This document shows, in pieces, positions 10,625-20,806 of a stretch of 64,000 nt of DNA. The notes under the pieces are model-generated. The model saw only the letters and a program-made list of their open reading frames with translations, searched no databases and had not been told where the DNA came from. The position numbers and the translations under genes are program-made. This DNA is from Sanderia malayensis (lineage: Eukaryota > Cnidaria > Scyphozoa > Semaeostomeae > Pelagiidae), in assembly GCA_013076295.1 (NCBI GenBank), contig RQOL01000139.1, positions 930,001 through 994,000 of the forward strand, written 5' to 3'. Every line of letters starts with the position of its first letter. The first letter of the stretch is position 1.

Positions 10625-11200
10625 TTAAGGTTATCCACCAATGTGCCATCAGGATAAAGCAACTGAAAGCGCTCTGGTGATGCAATGATTATGTCTGAAG
10701 AGTTATGCATGGCGTGCTTTACAACTCCAGCATTCAGTATGTCTTCACTGTTTGCCGACTTTCGGGTTTTTAGAGGAAGATTTTTTCCTCTCACAGGTTT
10801 TAAGCCACCATCTTCAGAGTTTCTCATCAAACATATGTTGATAGTCACTACTTCGTCTTTGGACATTGCTTGCTTTCCTTTTTTGTTCGTCTTAAAGTTA
10901 CTTTTCCGCTCTTCTTTTTTCTTGTCCATGAAATCATTGAGAGAGAGAACGGACCTCTGGCTTTCATTTCTTGATACAGCACCATCATTACTGCTACCAA
11001 GATTGCTTCTCGTCAAATTAGCGGTAGAATGGGCCGGGGAACCACATCTTACACAGAATTTATAATTCTCTTTGATGGTATTCCCACAAGAGCTACGAAA
11101 CATGGCTCAAAATGGCTGCTCTGCTCGTGTTGGAGTGAATGTCAGGAACTGGAACTGCCAGGCAATCAAATCAAGGCCCAGTGATATTGTCTTGAAAGAA

Positions 11201-11389
11201 AGCTCGTTACCATTCCTCTGGCTTGTGTTTTGAGTTTTGGGGCGTGCTTTTGAATTTGGTTTTGTGTTTTTGAATACTGGTTTGTGTTTTCGAATATTGA
11301 TTTGTGTTTTCAAAAACTGATTTGTGTTTTCCAATATTGATTTGTGTTTTCCGATATTAGTTTGTGTATGACCCGTTTGGGCCACCGTA
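11201..11389 (-). repeat. Right terminal inverted repeat of transposon A
   Basis: This is the inverse complement of 5367-5615, shorter because it has about three fewer copies of the subterminal unit. It ends GGGCCACCGTA, directly followed by the target duplication. Confidence 0.85.
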
Positions 11390-12394
11390 CCGCTACGTCT
11401 TACAAAGCAATTTAGAAAGAAGTGATCATCATCGTGCAGAATTTCGATTATCCGAAAATAATGCCATGTTATTCCCGATACAGAACAAGCAGCTGCATTG
11501 AAAAGCAATTGTCTCATCGTCCGTATCGGTTCAGAAAGCCTCATTGAACACGCTCGTTCATTTACGACGGGACAATACCATTCACTCTTGGCACACACAG
11601 CTGGCTAGCGATGTCGATTGTCGCGAGCTTCTGTCAACGGTGAAAAAGACATTTCTCCTTCAAGATGCCACCGATCAAAACAACGACAACGACGATGACA
11701 ACAAACCAGTTCCTATTGTCGACGACAACGATAACAACAATGAAACAGGTACGGCCAAGACAGCATTCCACGATGACACAAAAAACGACGACGACGACGA
11801 TGAACCGTACAGCACTCATCTTTTCAACATGCCCTCCTTACCGAGAGAATCACTACGTGGCATGATAGCTGCAGATGCGGCCCAAGTTCGTGTTAACGTA
11901 CAACGACTAAAAAGTACAGCAAATGTCCATCGTTTCTTCCGAACAGTAGAAGAAGTGAATGCATTTATTATTCGCTTTTTGAAATGTAGGGATTCTCTAC
12001 TTCCTCCTTTTGTATCTCTTTGCGAAGGTGTGTCGCATATTGAAATCGTTCCAGCTGGAACAACGACGGATTTCCTTCTAAAAGTGCAATTGTTTGGAAC
12101 GTTTTGACCGAACCTCGACCCGTCCGTGTTGGAACCATTCGAAAACAGACAAACCTTCCGCCAGTATACACTTTTAATTCCGTTGCAAGTTGTTTGTAGG
12201 TATTGTAGAAAAGCATTCGGACCTTTAGAAGGTTCGACACACAACAGTTCTTGCAAAGGTTGCATCAACTACTTGTTCTTGCAAAAAGAAGACAGCAAGA
12301 AGATACGAAAGTATATTCGTTTTCACACAAGAAAACGTCGACGACAAGATATGTCACTTCTTGCTGCTGCTGCTCTTGGAACATCCTTGTCTTC

Positions 12395-12437
<43 letters not shown>

Positions 12438-12938
12438 TTGCCACCATCGTCATTTCGAATAATTGGCAACAACATGGTTTCCTCGTCGGCGACAATTATG
12501 ACGACAGGCGTGGCTTCCTCCTCAAACTCAGTGCCTCTGGCAAAGAAAACTTGCCCATGTAGAGCAGTGCAAAATTTGTCGTCCTCCTTGCAACCACTGT
12601 TGACAATATCACGTCCATCACGCCCTACCACAACCCCCGTCAGCATCCTTGAACTATTTGTTGTTAGCTTTATTATTATACGCTGTTTAATAACAAAAAC
12701 ATTGCTTGATCTTAATCGTTGCCTATTCTTTCTTTTGTTTTCTACCTTGACATATCATATATATAAGCGCAATGCGAGTCATTACACTCATCACTTTGAG
12801 CAGATAATGGATCTCTCCGAGATAGACATTATTTTCGCTGATTATATTGCCGCATTCGATAATACTGCCTGCAGCAACTGGGACCCTCAACACAAACAAA
12901 ATGGATCGGAAAAACAACACGATATCGAAAGACAATGA

Positions 12939-13202
12939 CTTCCGATTTCGATTCCGATCGATAGCAGTTTTTGTTTTAAATTCGCATCAAATCGTCACAC
13001 TACCGGACTATACTCGTCAATACGTGTATCAACACCATCGTTTCAACAACAACAACAACAACAACAACAATTGCCGTTTTCCGCATCGCAAATAGCAATG
13101 TCGTCGTCCTCGTCGTCACCACCGGCAAAAAGAAGATGTTAAACAACAACAACAACAACAAGAACGACAACAACAACAAGCACCTTTATCGGCGACAACA
13201 CT
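12939..13202. repeat. CAA-repeat low-complexity tracts
   Basis: (CAA)n runs at about 13040-13070 and 13140-13180 lie in viral-relic sequence. No intact gene is seen here; the short frames are Asn/Gln artefacts. Confidence 0.4.
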
Positions 13203-13466
13203 ATGGAGAACATATATCCATTTCTCGCATCGCGTTATCTACAATGCAGCAGCGATGTACCACTGCTGCAGTCCAAACCGATGGGTGTCGGCGGCGGCGA
13301 CGAAGTCGTCATAGATTCCATTTACACACCGGATCATCCGAGCCTCAACGCTTCACAGTACACGTGCGTGAAATGTGATGTGCTCATAGAACTGGAAACC
13401 CAACACGTACTTTGCATTCCACGACAAAGCCGTCGTCGACAACAGCTGGCATTCTCGCACTCATAA
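13203..13466 (+). pseudogene. Viral-relic coding fragment, unknown family
   Basis: The 87-residue frame from ATG 13203 contains LASRYLQCSSDVPLLQ and CVKCDVLIELE. A CVKC pair could be half of a zinc site. The reading appears to change near 13410, where another frame stays open. The family is not recognised. It shares the strand and composition of the relic genes around it. Confidence 0.3.
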
Positions 13467-13543
13467 CAGTTTATTTTTTTTCATCTACTTATCCTTCATA
13501 TCAATTTTATTTTGTTATCAAATTATACAAACACACAATCGAT

Positions 13544-14076
13544 ATGTCTTCTTTTGGTTCTCCTGCAAATCATCACGATGTGTTCAAGTACGATCACATA
13601 AAAACGATGACCAGTTTCGGTTCATTGTCAGCGCGCAAAAAATGTGATCCGTACACACCCAAACCACACAATCTCAACGAGATACTACACGGACACGGAC
13701 GTCTTGTGACAATGAAATCGAAACAATCTCAATGTCGTTGTCGTCGTTGTCATCATCGCCCTCCTCATTCCGACAATCAAAAAGTGTTGGAAATGAATCG
13801 AGTTCGCGATACCGCACAATTGCCTCCGTACATGAAAGCAAGCATCTATGCAACAACCCTACGGCAACATCAACAACAACACTTACACCGGTGCAAAAAC
13901 TGGCACCGGCCGTTGGATCTCACGCTAACCTGCCCGGCGTGACGACAAAAAGCAACGTCTACCAAAACTACGCCAATGCAGGTTGCATGGCCAAAATCAA
14001 TCCCTTTGCCGTAGGAAAACTACGAAAACCAATCTACTACGACTCAACCTACCATCTGCAAAATATCCTCACCTAA
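13544..14076 (+). pseudogene. Viral-relic gene with frame break, unknown family
   Basis: ATG 13544 opens MSSFGSPANHHDVFKYDHIK and continues to about 13720 (HGHGRLVTM). A Ser-rich frame (from about 13732) then takes over and runs to a stop at 14074-14076, containing NPFAVGKLRKPIYYDSTYH. The same end-on change of frame with preserved composition suggests one indel in one gene of about 175 residues. I cannot assign it; a structural protein is possible from position only. Confidence 0.35.
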
Positions 14077-14600
14077 CAGTTGAAATTTTTTACATGTATA
14101 TATACACACACACACACATAGTATGCTTCAATCGATCGATCAATCAACAGGACAATAATGGCAAAACCTTTTAATCCACAACGACGGCACCTTCGTTGAT
14201 ACAAACGAATCGGCTTTGATGGTGAGAATCAACAACACGTCTATCCAACAGGACCAAGATACAATTGGACTTTTCATCCGGCTCAATTACGCAGTCAATT
14301 GAAAAAGTTTACAAGACTTCCCTTGTCAGCACTGATGATTCGACTGAAAAGCGGATTAAAATAGCGACAAAAACTAACAATAGCGGCAAACCTCCCACGC
14401 ATCAACAACACAACAATAGAATGGAATTTCCATTCTCTCTCGAACTCCTATAAATGCGAGACGAACACACGGACACACCATTACACACCAAATCGCGCCG
14501 CACAACAAGAAAATGAGCTATATAGAAGAAAACACCACCAACAAGGACAACAATGACCATCAACAAATTAACACCGATGTAGATGATCATCATGGTTATC
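14077..14600 (+). other. Right edge of the viral relic: CA repeat, TATA box and short leader ORF
   Basis: A (CA)n run lies at about 14105-14119. AATAGCGGCAAA at about 14381-14392 is the inverse of the left minisatellite motif. CTATAAATG at about 14449-14457 could be a TATA box for the ATG at 14514, whose Asn/Asp/His-rich frame breaks off near 14605, where unrelated repeat sequence begins. I take this junction as the right limit of the relic. Confidence 0.35.
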
Positions 14601-14605
14601 GACAC

Positions 14606-15262
14606 ACGGAGAGCCCTTTGTTTTTCAGTTCTTCGTTGGCACCAGGATGTGTAGCATCTGGGCTTTGCATCTGTCGGGGTGTTTTTCCAAATTCTCCTGC
14701 GAGACAGCATTTGCTCTGCTCTTGATAGTGATAAAAATAACTCATGTGATATCAATTGATCATTTTCGGATACAGATCTTAAATCAACATCTTCCATATT
14801 CTGCCTTACTTGATCTGTGAGCTCTGGGGGCATTTCTTTAACATAAGCTTCCTGAAACATCCTATCTAAATGCTTGGAGAAGGCCTCATGCACCATTTAA
14901 CTTCTGTTATAATGTTTCCCTGACAAGACCCCGTTTATGCCACCAGATGTAGAAAGGCCAGCCTGGTAAACAATATCTTCAAAGCTGCTGCGAGCTACCA
15001 CTTTGCTGATGGTTACAAGAAACTTTATAATGGCATGCAAGTCTCCTAAGTGTATGATAACGATCTTGAACTCCAGAGGGTTGTTCCAAATGACATGCTA
15101 AAACCTTTGTGCCACACCTTCATCAACAGTCACATGAGTACACCTCATATTGGATATTGATGCTAATCTTTGCAATTGCGCAATGCATTCAATCACTGTA
15201 CTGTGTGAGATGGGATTTCTCATAGGATGAAAAAAGGTAACCGTCATGCTAGAAGAATATGC
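14606..15262 (-). pseudogene. Remnant of a repetitive ORF with GDLHAII and SGKHYNR motifs
   Basis: Read on the minus strand from about 15255, the frame gives THVTVDEGVAQRF, a TAG, then VIIHLGDLHAIIKFLVTI, QAGLSTSGGINGVLSGKHYN, a TAA and MVHEAFSKHLDRMF. The same frame runs through the stops. This motif series belongs to a dispersed ORF in several invertebrate genomes that I know only as uncharacterised (a probable transposon-associated protein). Both ends are lost. Confidence 0.4.
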
Positions 15263-15275
15263 AACTTAAGCGGAA

Positions 15276-15720
15276 ATGGGCATTGATTGGTTAATGTCAT
15301 GCGCCCATAGTTATGAAGTAGCAACGTGTTATCAACATTCAAAGCAAATGGTCAGCAATGCCGTCTTTACAGCAAGTCATAAGTTTGTCAGGTTTCCTTT
15401 AAGGAAGATTCAAATTGCATCAATAAAGGAGAAGTTAAATATAACTCTAGGTTTTTTCTGGAAGTTAAATTTAATGGCATGGAACTATCGGCAAGCATGC
15501 GAGCATCTATGAAAGATCACTCTTACAATGTTTGTCTAATTGTTCATTGGTGATATCGATTCTGGAACTTGTGAGTGCCCCAGAGGCAATTGGCTTTGTA
15601 GGCATATGGCTCCTACGGCAATTTATTTAAACAAAAAAGGTTTTTTGAAGACAAGTTTACCCAAGAGTTGAGTAGCACATCAAAAACAACCAGCAAAGAA
15701 GCAGGAATCGGCTCCTAAAA
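15276..15720 (+). pseudogene. SWIM zinc-finger ORF remnant
   Basis: An open frame (15276-15512) ends just before a second frame that reads DIDSGTCECPRGNWLCRHMA. This is a SWIM-type zinc finger (CxC, six residues, CxH) followed by PTAIYLNKKG. At least one frame change near 15548 separates the parts. SWIM fingers occur in MULE-type transposases and in multicopy invertebrate ORFs with a nuclease. No catalytic domain is visible here. Confidence 0.45.
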
Positions 15721-16089
15721 TGATGAGTGATTTCGTTAAATCTTCAAAGCCAGATTTTTCTGCCATAACTCGAGCAGTCCTTAAAAAAGACATAAACTTT
15801 TTCTTGGATGAATTGGTTCAGATAAATGTTAATTGCCCCTTTCAATGGATTTTATCTCCAGAATAAATGGATGAAATGGAAAATATTTTCCACATTCTGG
15901 TCCAGCCCTCCAACAGGATCCATATGAAGGATAACACTCTCTCCCCAGTCCTCTGACTCGTATCTTTCCCAGTTCTGCAAGCAAAGTGTGGTTGCAAAAG
16001 TTTGGATGCTTTCTGCTTCTTAGACAAGAATCTACTGTTTTCCTGGCAAGGGAAGTATAGTTTGCTTATTTTTACTTTCCTTTTGTATC

Positions 16090-17276
16090 ATGGATGATGA
16101 ATCTGGGGCCATCTCTGTTCTCAGAGAGATCGTTGCTCGTGAAAATTATATGGAAGGAGAACCTTCCATTCAGACTGATAGTGATAGATTTATGAGGGAA
16201 AATACTAAAACTATGAATGAAGTCCAGTCTGCTATTTCTGAATTGACTTCAGCAATTAAGTTCCTTGTTGAGGGTGGTATTCCTCAAAATGACCAGCATC
16301 AGAGTGATGAAATAGAAACCGACACCAGAGATCAGTATGATTATCTTTCAATTGCTGGGAGTGCATACTCTCGTGTGTCTATCCCAGAAGATAAATTATC
16401 TGAGTCAAACCCGAAGACTGCAACATTGGCTAGAACAGATTGGCCTTCCCTGGGCTCCTTGTTTGATCAACCTGCTTCATGTTGCCAGGAAAAGGTTAAA
16501 AAAGTCATCAATAATTCGGAGCCACAAGAATTGATTTCGAAGAGGAAGCTTTGGGCTTTTTTAAGGATGACAAACCAATTTTTAAGTGAATAAGGTGAAC
16601 CAATTTCTCAAAAGTTGGCTGAAAAATTGAGCTTTATTGGCAGAAATATGCCACTCAAAGGTAATTGTGGTCAACTATTCACAGGAAATATAAATTGCCA
16701 TCTAATTTTCCTAAGACTGCTGTTCCGAGTATGCCTGGTGATGTTTTTAAGTTAAAATCATTGAAAGACTTAGGTTAGAAACGAGAAAAAGCTTTATGCA
16801 ACCCAACAAATTCTGGTGAAAATAACTGCCATTTTATCTTCAATTTGCAATACTCTCTTGCAAGCTGACAAGACCAACATCATGGTTGACAGAAAACAAA
16901 TCATTTCTGAGGCCTTCGATGCCATTACATTATTATCTCACTGCTCTCTTGAGATTGGAAACAGGAGAAGAGCCAATGTAAGAAATGCCTTTGACCCTGA
17001 AATCAGAGATATTTGCGATGTGTCTGCAGAACAAATTGAAACCTCTTTGTTGGGTGAAGATTTTCACAAAACAGTAAAGGATGCCAAAGAAATGGCAAGA
17101 ATTGGTCACATTGCTGAACGCCCAAAGCATGATAATGCTGCAACGCAGTTTATAGCTCGCCCTCATCATCAACAGAGTCGACCTTCCTCTTCATCAAGGG
17201 AGAATTTTTTAGGACGGGGCTGGAAACCTGGACCAGGGCCCCAAAAATTTCGCAGGAGGAACAACTTCCAAAACTA
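16090..17276 (+). pseudogene. DIRS-like (tyrosine-recombinase) retrotransposon gag remnant
   Basis: ATG 16090 opens a 167-residue frame (stop at 16591). Coding similarity continues out of frame through GEPISQKLAEKLSFI to about 16800, then a second frame (16816-17276) carries LLSHCSLEIGNRRRANVRNAF, SLLGEDFHKTVKDAKE and FLGRGWKPGPGPQKFRRR. A region that counts Cys/His poorly but ends in an FLGRG-x(n)-RRR tail is characteristic of DIRS-type gag proteins in marine invertebrates. No reverse transcriptase or recombinase follows, so this is a 5-prime fragment. Confidence 0.5.
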
Positions 17277-17280
17277 ACAG

Positions 17281-18947
17281 TAAGTGCTTTTGAAACAACC
17301 CATACTCGTAGCAGAATTTAAAGATAATCGTTAAATGCACATTACCCTCAGATTTTAATGATATGAGTTAAAAATTGGCTGCAATGTTCAATCAAATCCA
17401 ACTCAATACAAATTTTTTTAACAAAACATCGCACGCAAATATCAGGTAGGCCTAGTCAATGCCATGCAGAGCAGTTCGGTAACAGCTCTCGGACACTCTC
17501 TATGTGGCGAATTATTTTTGTTAGGTACTCCCTTACCTACCTTCAGACTTTAGCTTACTGGAAATGGACAAGGATAATGCAGCTGCTGGTAAGTAAGTTT
17601 TCTAACTTGAAAATTATCCCTTGCATTCCTGTCAACCTACCGGCAATGACACCTTCAGACAGTAGCTGGGCAGGCTCATGTAAATGGCCTATTCCTTTTC
17701 AGTCACTAAATGGCTAGTCACCAACTAGCCTGGAAACTTATTGATTTCAACCTACTTTTCATATTCTTAGCTCCTGTACCAGTATCTTACTGTGAAAACT
17801 GACCTTCGTAATCGAGAGCTTAAACTATCCTATCCTGAATTGAAGGAAACCAGTCTTGTCCGGAGATTAGGGCTATTCTTCCGAGTTTTTTTAGGCCGCT
17901 TTGCAAGATTTCTCTTTTTGTTTTTAATAGAGTAGTCCAAGTAATAAAATACGCCGTAACCCTGTCTCTCGTCTCATCCAATGCTCAGTTGGGAAAAGTA
18001 ATACTTGGTATTGTTATACCTGTCTGTATATGTAATTAATGTGAACGAAAGAACACAAACAAGGTAGCCTAGGCCTAAATCAATATCAATCTGGATGTTT
18101 GCAGGCTTGATTGAAAATGCAATAATTTGTATGTTTTGTTAATTTTCACTGTTTCCATTGATTTGTACAGGGGTAAAATATTTTATCATCTAAGACATTC
18201 TGCTTATCAAATTTTTGAGCACTTGGCCCAGAGTGGAAACTTTTTTGTGCACAGGTGCCCTTTTGGTGCAGCTCAAATTTCAGCTTGGGTGTGGTCCTTA
18301 CAGGAAATCCAGACTGGGGTCAATGATGTTCAAATATCTGAACTCTATAGTTTTGGTCTATAGCCCTGTTTATCCTTACTGGAACACTACATTACATTGG
18401 CACTACATAATAAAAACTTAAGCCTGGTTCTTCTTTGGTCAAAGAAGGTTGACCCAAATTTAGGTTGGCAACATTTACCGGCATGGTTGACACCCAGGAT
18501 GGTTGAAGGTGCTGTGGCATCGTGCCGAGCCCAGCCACGGTAGCGTCACAGCCAGGGTGGAAGTCTCTGCTGACCCGTGATGTCAAGAGCTCAGTGTGGT
18601 CAGGGTTCGAGTCCAGCCACGGTAGCATCACAGCCAGGGTTGAGGTCTCGATCAGTTAACCTACTACTGAGATCCTAGCAACTGGCGCTAAAACACCATT
18701 TCACCTTCACCCAAATTGAAAGGAAAATTTGAATTCTGTATGCTTTTAATGGCACAGATTGCCAAGTGAAAATAAAAACAATTTGCTGCAAATCACATGG
18801 AATACTACATTTTGCGTGTTAAAGTGGATGGCCTATACTATTTTTGTGAGCTCTTAATGGCCTAACTGTGTACTTTCATACACTGATGTTATAAAAAACT
18901 TTGTAGACTATTTGTGGGTTTATTGTTAAATGTGATTATTGTTATAG
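17281..18947. other. Non-coding stretch with one possible tRNA-derived repeat
   Basis: No gene is supported. Between about 18500 and 18660 a 70-bp unit (CCAGCCACGGTAGCRTCACAGCCAGGGT) is repeated. It contains GGTTCGAGTCC at about 18603-18613, a good tRNA B-box, so a SINE is possible; I could not find a convincing A-box. The rest looks like intergenic or intron DNA. Confidence 0.35.
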
Positions 18948-20522
18948 ATGGTTCCAAAGGTGGGAAAATCAAGAAAGGTCGAATTCTAGATCCAGATCGT
19001 TGTCTCACTGATGTGTTGGAATTGACACTGCCATCAAAAAAGAAATTGATGAAAAAAAATGTGACAAGGGAAATAGTTGTTGAGTATGCAAGCGATTCAG
19101 AAACTGATAAAAGAGTAATTTCAAATCCAAGAAGACATGGTGACAGAAAGAAGCAAAAGTCTCAACTGGAAAATAATGAAAACATGACAACTTCATTCCC
19201 AGGTTAATTTTTAAATTAATCTCCCTGAGTAAAACACATCATAGGTAAAAATATGCTCAGATATTTTCTGGTTAAGGTTTGAATGAAAACAACAATTCCC
19301 AACCACAAGATTGTGTACTACTTCAGCTGTTATTCAATTTTATCCTGCCTTAAGGTACTGAATTCATAAAGGAATGGCTTGAAAAGTATCAATTATTTTC
19401 AGTATAACAGTTATGCTCTCTCATTTCTATAGGAAATATTAAGCATATGTGTAGGACAATTTTTTCCTGGAATGCTGAGTGTACAGTGTGCCTTGCTTAA
19501 CAACTAGTTTTTGGGTGCTTGAAACTATTTCAAAACAGGCAGTGAATATGAAATGTTTTGAAAAAGCCTCTTCCATCAAAGAATCCAATCTTTGATGCAA
19601 CTATCTTTGATAGTATGTTTTAAATATTTTTTTAGAGCACCAATTGTGTATGGAAATTGACAGTGAAGGATCACATAAAGATGCAGAGCATATACCGGAG
19701 AATAATGAAAAAGGTATGCTTTATTGGAACAAAATTGTTTTGCTGCAATCTGGTTCTTGTTCTAATATAACCTGGTTTAATTCTCTTCTTGATTGGTAAT
19801 AGTAGTTCTGTCTCTTCCTGAGGCTAATAGTTGTAATGATGACAATAGTAAGAGCAAATGATCATAATCATGATGATAATAGTAATATTGCAAAAAATAA
19901 CAATAATTAAAAGCATTACAAACTTGTGCTTGCATTCCTTTATTGCTAAATGTTTTGTCAGAGAATTGTTTTGATGACATCTCACATTGACTGTCATTCT
20001 TGTGCTACTATTTTGCTATTTTTAATGGTGCTTTCATGTGTCTTTTTCTTTGCTACTCAATCATAATTGTATTCTCATAATTTGATTATAGTTGTAATCA
20101 TTTTTTTCATTTTTGATGTAACTTCTGCATCATGGAGTTATTGGATTTATCTTTTAGACCTTAAAGCTATGATTTCTGAATGTGAAAAGCTGACACTATC
20201 TCAAAAAGACAAACCTGAGTCATCTAAGTGGACAGACAGATTGGAGAAAGCATCAGCAATGTGGGAAAAACATAGAAATTTTATTGCCGAGTGTGCCCTA
20301 GAGATGTGTGTGCCCTTGAATATATGCGAAAACTGCAATGTGAAGAATCCAGAAATAAGATGCCTAGACTATGCTGATTCAAAGTTTTTGTGCATTTCAT
20401 GTGATGAACTTGTACATGAGAAATTTCCTTTGCATGACAGAGACGGCTGGGTGGATGGCTTTATAAACCATTGCTTCCAGCGGAAGCAAAAGATGCTGCC
20501 AGTGCCAATATAATTCACATTG
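18948..20522 (+). pseudogene. KDZ transposase gene, 5-prime exons with CxC zinc domain
   Basis: Three exons fit splice consensus: 18948-19204 (KGRILDPDRCLTDVLELTLP), 19636-19713, and 20158-20522. The third holds the Cys-rich KDZ domain (CENCNVKNPEIRCLDYADS, CISCDELVHE, a HDRDGW turn). This CxC module near the N-terminus is characteristic of Kyakuja/Dileera/Zisupton (KDZ) transposases. An in-frame TAA at 20511-20513 just before the donor marks decay. The downstream exons are the features at 20704-28039, 28653-31291 and 31753-34489, and the last piece is at 56589-56745. No terminal inverted repeats were found, so an immobile relic is possible. Confidence 0.7.
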
Positions 20523-20806
20523 GTAAGGCGCTGAAAGTGCTATGTATAATTTTTACATTCAGGGTGTTATTTCTATTGATGAAAGAATAAATTTTTCTGC
20601 TTTTTTTGTATACACAAATCTGGTTGTATGTTTGATTTTAATAAGTGCTATTTTTGTGTCAAAGCTTCTTGTTCTTTTATGTATAACTTATTTCTGTTTT
20701 TAGATCGGAGACCAGTTCTTCATTCTAAGAAATGTCCTAAATGTAAAAGTTCAGAGCTCGAATGTCAAATTATTGATGAAGATTGTATAATCGTAACTGT
20801 TAAGGG

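Larger units (their letters stand above)
7501..11103 (-). pseudogene. Zinc-ribbon, CUE and HECT E3 ubiquitin ligase gene of transposon A (interrupted)
   Basis: The gene reads on the minus strand from ATG at 11103. Residues 1-21 mirror the integrase zinc ribbon, but the first Cys is Arg (MFRSSCGN ... FCVRCG). The frame reaches 10625, where a TTAA-flanked element (9260-10624) splits it, and resumes at 9259. A CUE-like ubiquitin-binding helix bundle follows (VKDIFPHLSDLAILNALKQC), then the HECT N-lobe (VQFIGELAVDEGGPRKELFF). An in-frame TAA falls at about 8247-8249 and a one-base frame change at about 7805. The C-lobe ends with the catalytic-Cys motif TANTCSCTLHLP and a GFG terminus. The full product would be about 745 residues and resembles G2E3-like HECT proteins. 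As it stands the copy is inactive. Confidence 0.75.
5367..11389. mobile_element. Transposon A: TIR element with integrase and CUE-HECT ligase
   Basis: The ends are exact inverted matches beginning TACGGTGGCCCAAACGG. The left inverted repeat spans 5367-5615 and the right 11201-11389; the length difference comes from the number of a roughly 20-bp subterminal repeat. The flanks are ACGCTA (5361-5366) and CCGCTA (11390-11395), a 6-bp target duplication with one mismatch. Two convergent genes lie inside: integrase (plus, from 5701) and a zinc-ribbon/CUE/HECT gene (minus, from 11103). Two smaller inverted-repeat elements are nested in it (7043-7354 and 9260-10624). It interrupts a viral-relic gene in frame. 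The same end sequence and target-duplication size occur in transposon B (23006-27979). Confidence 0.85.
5101..12938 (+). pseudogene. Spliced viral gene split by transposon A (exons 5101-5151, 5245-5366, 11396-12938)
   Basis: ATG at 5101 opens a 17-codon exon ending at a consensus donor (CTT|GTAAGT at 5152). A 93-bp intron ends in AAAAG at 5244 and exon 2 continues in phase. After TGA at 5359 the frame runs into the transposon target site. Beyond the transposon, minus one target-duplication copy, the same frame is open through an Asp-rich region, with TGA at 11499 and again at 12105. It then gives a Cys-rich segment (CRYCRKAF, then SCKGCINYLF) and an Arg-rich stretch before Thr/Ser homopolymers. 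Some sequence after 12105 also looks coding in another frame, so indels are possible. The Cys pairs suggest a zinc-binding module. The family is not recognised. Confidence 0.45.

Noticed and set aside
10685..11065. 126-codon plus-strand frame
   Set aside because: Antisense shadow of the first HECT exon, whose zinc-ribbon motif and start are clear.
12265..12646. Leu- and Val-rich minus-strand frames
   Set aside because: Complement of the (ACA)n tract; pure low complexity.
18603..18613. tRNA gene suggested by a B-box
   Set aside because: No cloverleaf, no A-box at the right distance; at best a SINE fragment.
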